From NCBI RefSeq assembly GCF_004000275.1, contig NZ_RCIP01000003.1, forward strand, positions 124,001 through 188,000: a DNA stretch of 64,000 nt, in the 5' to 3' direction. This DNA is from Saccharospirillum alexandrii (GTDB taxonomy: Bacteria > Pseudomonadota > Gammaproteobacteria > Pseudomonadales > Natronospirillaceae). The notes under the pieces were generated by a model. It did no database searches, was not told where the DNA came from, and saw only the letters and a program-made list of their open reading frames with translations. Every line of letters begins with the position of its first letter. Positions within the stretch are counted from its first letter, which is position 1. The position numbers and the translations under genes were made by a program. Positions 60,888 to 64,000 of this stretch are shown one piece after another.

Positions 60888-62126
60888 ATGAAACAGACAC
60901 TACTCTATTCAGGCTTACTGATCGCCATGACCTTCTCCGGTATTCAGGTGGCGGCCAGTAACCATTCAGACCATAACAGCCAGTATGCCCCGAACGACCC
61001 GTCGCTGGCGGTCGCCACCTTTGCAGGCGGCTGTTTCTGGTGCGTTGAGGCCGGCTTCGAGGCATTGCCCGGTGTCGCTGAAGCGGTCTCCGGCTACACC
61101 GGTGGATCGGAAATGAACCCGAGCTACAAAGACGTCTCCGGTGGCCGTACCGGTCACACCGAAGCGGTTCAGGTCTACTACGACCCGGACGTCATCACCT
61201 ATGAAGGGCTGCTGCAAGGCTTGTGGCGCATGATGGACCCGACCGATGCCAACGGTCAGTTTGTGGACCGGGGTGCCCAGTACCGCCCGGGTATTTTTTA
61301 CCACACGCCCGAGCAACAGACGCTGGCCCAGGAAGCAAAACAGGCCCTGATTGCGGAAGACCGCTATGAAAAGCCGGTCATTATTGAGATCGAGCCGTTT
61401 GAGGTGTTCTACGATGCCGAGGAATACCATCAGGATTACCACACCGAGAACCCGATCCGGTACAAGTTCTATACCCACAATTCCGGTCGGTATCAGTTTA
61501 TCGATGCCGTCTGGGGTGAGGAACGATACATCGACTATAGCCAGTTCCGGCCCATGGATATGAGTAACACGGACGATATGGGCGAAATGGACAGTATGGA
61601 CGGCATGGATGACATGGACAACATGGATGGCATGGACAGCATGGATATGAGTGCCGGTCCCGGCTTCAACGCCGCCACCTTCACCAAACCGAGTGAGCAG
61701 GTGCTTGAACAACGGCTGTCGGACATCCAGTTCAAAGTCACTCAGGAAGACGGCACCGAACGCGCGTTCAACAACGTCTATTGGGATGAAAAGCGCGAAG
61801 GACTCTATGTGGATATCGTCTCGGGTGAGCCGTTGTTTTCATCGCGCGATAAGTACAAATCCGGCACCGGCTGGCCAAGCTTTACTCAACCCATCTCTTC
61901 AGACGTGGTGACTGAGCATGAAGACAGAGGGTTGTTTTCAGTGCGTACCGAAATACGCAGCCGCTACGCCGACTCCCACCTCGGCCATGTATTCACCGAC
62001 GGCCCCCAGCCAACCGGCCTGCGCTATTGCATGAACTCGGCAGCGCTGCGATTCATTCCGAAGTCAGAGATGGAAGCGGAGGGGTATGGTGAGTATGTAG
62101 AATTGATCGAGCCGCCCATTTCCTGA
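60888..62126 (+). CDS. msrAB: Exported bifunctional methionine sulfoxide reductase MsrA-MsrB with Met/Asp-rich linker
   Basis: A 412-residue protein with a signal peptide ([20 protein letters not shown]). MsrA follows (about 40-215; [19 protein letters not shown] with catalytic Cys, [20 protein letters not shown]), then MsrB (about 270-405; [35 protein letters not shown] with catalytic Cys). The usual zinc CxxC pairs of MsrB are not seen. Between them, about residues 222-256, is a low-complexity linker of 11 Met alternating with Asp. It reduces oxidised Met in envelope proteins. The linker may itself be an oxidation target or bind copper (inference). Confidence 0.93.
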   Translation: MKQTLLYSGLLIAMTFSGIQVAASNHSDHNSQYAPNDPSLAVATFAGGCFWCVEAGFEALPGVAEAVSGYTGGSEMNPSYKDVSGGRTGHTEAVQVYYDPDVITYEGLLQGLWRMMDPTDANGQFVDRGAQYRPGIFYHTPEQQTLAQEAKQALIAEDRYEKPVIIEIEPFEVFYDAEEYHQDYHTENPIRYKFYTHNSGRYQFIDAVWGEERYIDYSQFRPMDMSNTDDMGEMDSMDGMDDMDNMDGMDSMDMSAGPGFNAATFTKPSEQVLEQRLSDIQFKVTQEDGTERAFNNVYWDEKREGLYVDIVSGEPLFSSRDKYKSGTGWPSFTQPISSDVVTEHEDRGLFSVRTEIRSRYADSHLGHVFTDGPQPTGLRYCMNSAALRFIPKSEMEAEGYGEYVELIEPPIS

Positions 62127-62201
62127 GTGCCTGATAAGCCTGGTTAACTGCCAGTGTCGATAGGGTTCTAAAACCGGTCGGCACTGGTACCTTTCTCAGC
62201 C

Positions 62202-62684
62202 TCATTCAAACCCTTTCAGAAACGTTCTCAACAAATCGTCCAGCTGTTCCCGCTGTTCGTCGGTCAACGCGGCAGCGAGTTTCGCTTGTGTCTGCACATG
62301 CTCCGTTACCGCCTCATCAATAAGGCGATGCCCTTCCGGTGACAGCGAAATCAGAAAGCCGCGCCCGTCGTCCGGGTTCTTGACCCGGTCGATCAGCCCG
62401 GTCTTTTGCAACTGGTCGATGCGATGGGTCATCGTACCCGAGGTGACCATTGTCGATTCCATCAGCTCGCCCGGCGACAGCGCATAGGGCGGCCCTGAGC
62501 GGCGAAGGGTGGCCAGAACGTCAAAACTGGCGCCGTTGAGGCCGTACGCCGACCAGGTTTTTTCCATGCCGCGCATCAGGTGCTGCTGCAACCGTTTAAT
62601 CCGCCCCAGTGTGCCCATGGCTGCGACATCGAGGTCCGGGCGCTCCCGGTGCCATTGCGAGAGAATGTTGTCTACTTGATCCAT
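62202..62684 (-). CDS. MarR-family transcriptional regulator
   Basis: A 160-residue winged-helix protein: SAYGLNGASFDVLATLRRSG, LSPGELMESTMVTSGTMTHR (recognition helix), DRVKNPDDGRGFLISLSPEG (wing). It is divergent from a DMT transporter at 62770, with two palindromes TTGACGTCAA and TCTTGATATCAAGA between. It probably represses the transporter until a ligand binds. Confidence 0.9.
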   Translation of the reverse strand: MDQVDNILSQWHRERPDLDVAAMGTLGRIKRLQQHLMRGMEKTWSAYGLNGASFDVLATLRRSGPPYALSPGELMESTMVTSGTMTHRIDQLQKTGLIDRVKNPDDGRGFLISLSPEGHRLIDEAVTEHVQTQAKLAAALTDEQREQLDDLLRTFLKGFE

Positions 62685-62709
62685 ACCGCCAGTATCGCGC
62701 TGATTTATC

Positions 62710-62748
62710 TTGACGTCAAACTACAAGGCATTTATCTTGATATCAAGA
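62710..62748. promoter_or_regulatory. Twin MarR operators
   Basis: TTGACGTCAA (62710-62719, perfect) and TCTTGATATCAAGA (62735-62748, perfect) share TCTTGANNTCAA and have centres about 27 bp apart, between the divergent MarR and transporter genes. The same spacing occurs in the MarR region at 19408. Confidence 0.75.
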
Positions 62749-62769
62749 CATAATTAGAGGACGACACTC

Positions 62770-63714
62770 ATGACCGCTTTTTCCGGGACCACGGACTCCC
62801 TTTTAACTGCTAACAGGCCCCATTCACCAAAGACCTGGCTTGTTCCCCTGTTGAGCCTTGTGGCCGGTGGGTCACTGCTGGGGCTCTCCACCAACCTGGC
62901 CAAACTCGCCGGTGAGACGCAGCTATCGTCGCTGGCATTTTTGTTCTGGTCGGTCGCAGGCGCCGCGCTCTTACTGCTGCTGTTTGCGGCAGTGCGGCGG
63001 GAAATACCGCCGGTTAACCGCCGCACCGTCGAATATTACGCCGTATCCGCATTTGCCGGTGTGGCGGGCGCCAATCTGCTGTTCTTTTCCGCCATTCCTC
63101 ATGTAGGAGCCGGCTTTGTCGCCCTGACGATAACGCTGCCGCCGTTGCTGACGTATGTCGGTGCGCTCGTGCTTCGCATGGAACGGTTCCAGACACTTCG
63201 GGCCCTGGGTGTAACCACTGCGCTGGCTGGAACCGTCGTTCTGGCGGCGCGCAAACTCTCTGCACCCGATGCGGATCAGTTCTGGATTCTGCTGACGCTG
63301 GTTGGTCCAGTGTTACTAGCCATCGGCAACCTGTATCGAACCCTGCGCTGGCCTGCGGGGGTATCTGGCAGTGCGCTGGCGCCGGGCATGTTAATCGCGG
63401 CTGCCACCCTGCTGTTTCTGGTGGGGTTTTTACCGGACGTTTCATTAGCCGTGTCTTATGAAAGCAACCTGCCTTTTATCCTGATTGCGATTCAGGCCTT
63501 TGTTTTTGCCGGCCAGTTCTGGTTGCTGTTTCTGCTGCAGAAAACCGGGGGCCCGGTGTTGTTGAGCCTGCTTGGCTCCGTTGGTGCCATGGTGGGCGTA
63601 CCGGTCGCGGTACTCTTGCAGGGTGAGGCGCCGCCTGACGGCTTGCTAGCGGGTATCGTGCTGATTGGTAGCGGTATTACTCTGCTCAACCTAAACAAAA
63701 TAAAAGCCCGCTAA
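62770..63714 (+). CDS. EamA/DMT-superfamily transporter
   Basis: A 314-residue protein with ten hydrophobic helices in two EamA repeats (first half STNLAKLAGETQLSSLAFLF, GVAGANLLFFSAIPHVGAGF; second half from LLAIGNLYRTLRWPAG). DMT carriers export metabolites or drugs. TTAGAGGACGAC precedes the ATG. Divergent from MarR with paired operators, suggesting inducible efflux. Confidence 0.88.
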   Translation: MTAFSGTTDSLLTANRPHSPKTWLVPLLSLVAGGSLLGLSTNLAKLAGETQLSSLAFLFWSVAGAALLLLLFAAVRREIPPVNRRTVEYYAVSAFAGVAGANLLFFSAIPHVGAGFVALTITLPPLLTYVGALVLRMERFQTLRALGVTTALAGTVVLAARKLSAPDADQFWILLTLVGPVLLAIGNLYRTLRWPAGVSGSALAPGMLIAAATLLFLVGFLPDVSLAVSYESNLPFILIAIQAFVFAGQFWLLFLLQKTGGPVLLSLLGSVGAMVGVPVAVLLQGEAPPDGLLAGIVLIGSGITLLNLNKIKAR

Positions 63715-63780
63715 CCCGGTTTCGACAGTAACTCTTCAGCACAGAAATCGAGTTGCCGGGGTAGTCATCAGGTAATTCGG

Positions 63781-64000
63781 TTATTCCTCGGTCAGGGCCG
63801 CGTGCATCCGGTCGCGAATGGGTTTGAACAAATAGGCCATCAGGCTACGCTCGCCTGTTTTAATAAACACCTCCACCGGCATTCCCGGGCGAATGTCGTG
63901 TTGTTCCAGCAACGCCATCCCTTCCCGGGTCACCTTCGCTTGCACCCGGTAATAGGGCAGGCCGGATTGGCTGTCCATCAGCCGGTCGGCCGAGACCGTT
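63781..64000 (-). CDS. HlyD-family type I secretion periplasmic adaptor (C-terminal part)
   Basis: The frame is open at the right edge; only the last 73 codons are visible. VSADRLMDSQSGLPYYRVQA followed by RPGMPVEVFIKTGERSLMAY and LFKPIRDRMHAALTEE is the conserved end of PrtE/HlyD membrane-fusion proteins of type I secretion systems. An ABC exporter and substrates would be expected beyond the edge. Confidence 0.88.
   Translation of the reverse strand, partial: TVSADRLMDSQSGLPYYRVQAKVTREGMALLEQHDIRPGMPVEVFIKTGERSLMAYLFKPIRDRMHAALTEE

Noticed and set aside
1-64000. CRISPR array, tRNA or rRNA genes
   Set aside because: No regularly spaced short direct repeats and no cloverleaf or rRNA-like conserved sequence were found by reading. 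The 71-bp palindromes are too far apart and too variable for CRISPR.

Overview
The window reads as chromosome of a free-living, probably marine or halophilic gammaproteobacterium (inference). It shows chemotaxis and c-di-GMP genes, many one-component regulators (LysR, AraC, TetR, MarR, HxlR, ArsR, XRE), Tat and lipoprotein signals and moderate G+C. I cannot name the genus. No tRNA, rRNA, CRISPR array or replication origin was seen.

Two halves differ in style. Positions 0.6-38.5 kb are a mosaic of accessory genes: small regulator/target pairs, broken gene fragments, duplicated cassettes and, from about 28.3 to 38.3 kb, distinctly AT-rich DNA. Positions 38.5-64 kb are compact, GC-richer and look like ordinary genome: a peptide-type ABC transporter with an allophanate-hydrolase-like enzyme, an Amt-GGDEF-EAL fusion, SelO, a two-component system, an MsrA-MsrB fusion and efflux genes.

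The most striking feature is a family of about 71-bp imperfect palindromes with ends GACACCCAC / GTGGGTGTC. There are ten near-complete copies and several half copies between about 8.7 and 36 kb, all in the same orientation and all between genes. They sit directly at the broken ends of gene fragments (LysR at 10.7 and 16.3 kb, DUF2237 at 12.2 kb, possibly VOC at 0.76 kb). They also bound a duplicated block (intradiol dioxygenase plus CAP lipoprotein) present at 26.6-28.3 kb and again at 31.1-32.6 kb. They do not have attC architecture. I regard them as an undescribed repeat that marks or drives cassette-like rearrangement.

Layout: 0-8.7 kb, lipoprotein end, VOC remnant, membrane AraC regulator with DUF805 target, old yellow enzyme with HxlR regulator, XRE regulator, beta-propeller protein, Rid protein with a frameshifted LysR. 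8.7-22.3 kb, chemoreceptor, PhzF protein, AraC/outer-membrane protein/DUF4386 group, LysR, LysE exporter, MarR/DUF2798, and an SDR plus metallo-hydrolase pair divergent from a TetR with clear tandem operators. 22.99-26.50 kb, a 3.5-kb block with 14-bp inverted termini and CTAG on both sides, carrying an ABC-F gene with a possible leader peptide and stress-type small genes, but no transposase. 26.6-32.6 kb, duplicated cassettes, a 152-bp MITE, an IS3 remnant and an unrecognised four-gene AT-rich operon. 32.6-38.2 kb, a candidate defence island: DUF2971 protein, a GHKL ATPase apparently fused to a PD-(D/E)XK nuclease, and a DUF4435 plus AAA ATPase pair resembling PARIS. 38.5-64 kb, the conventional part described above.
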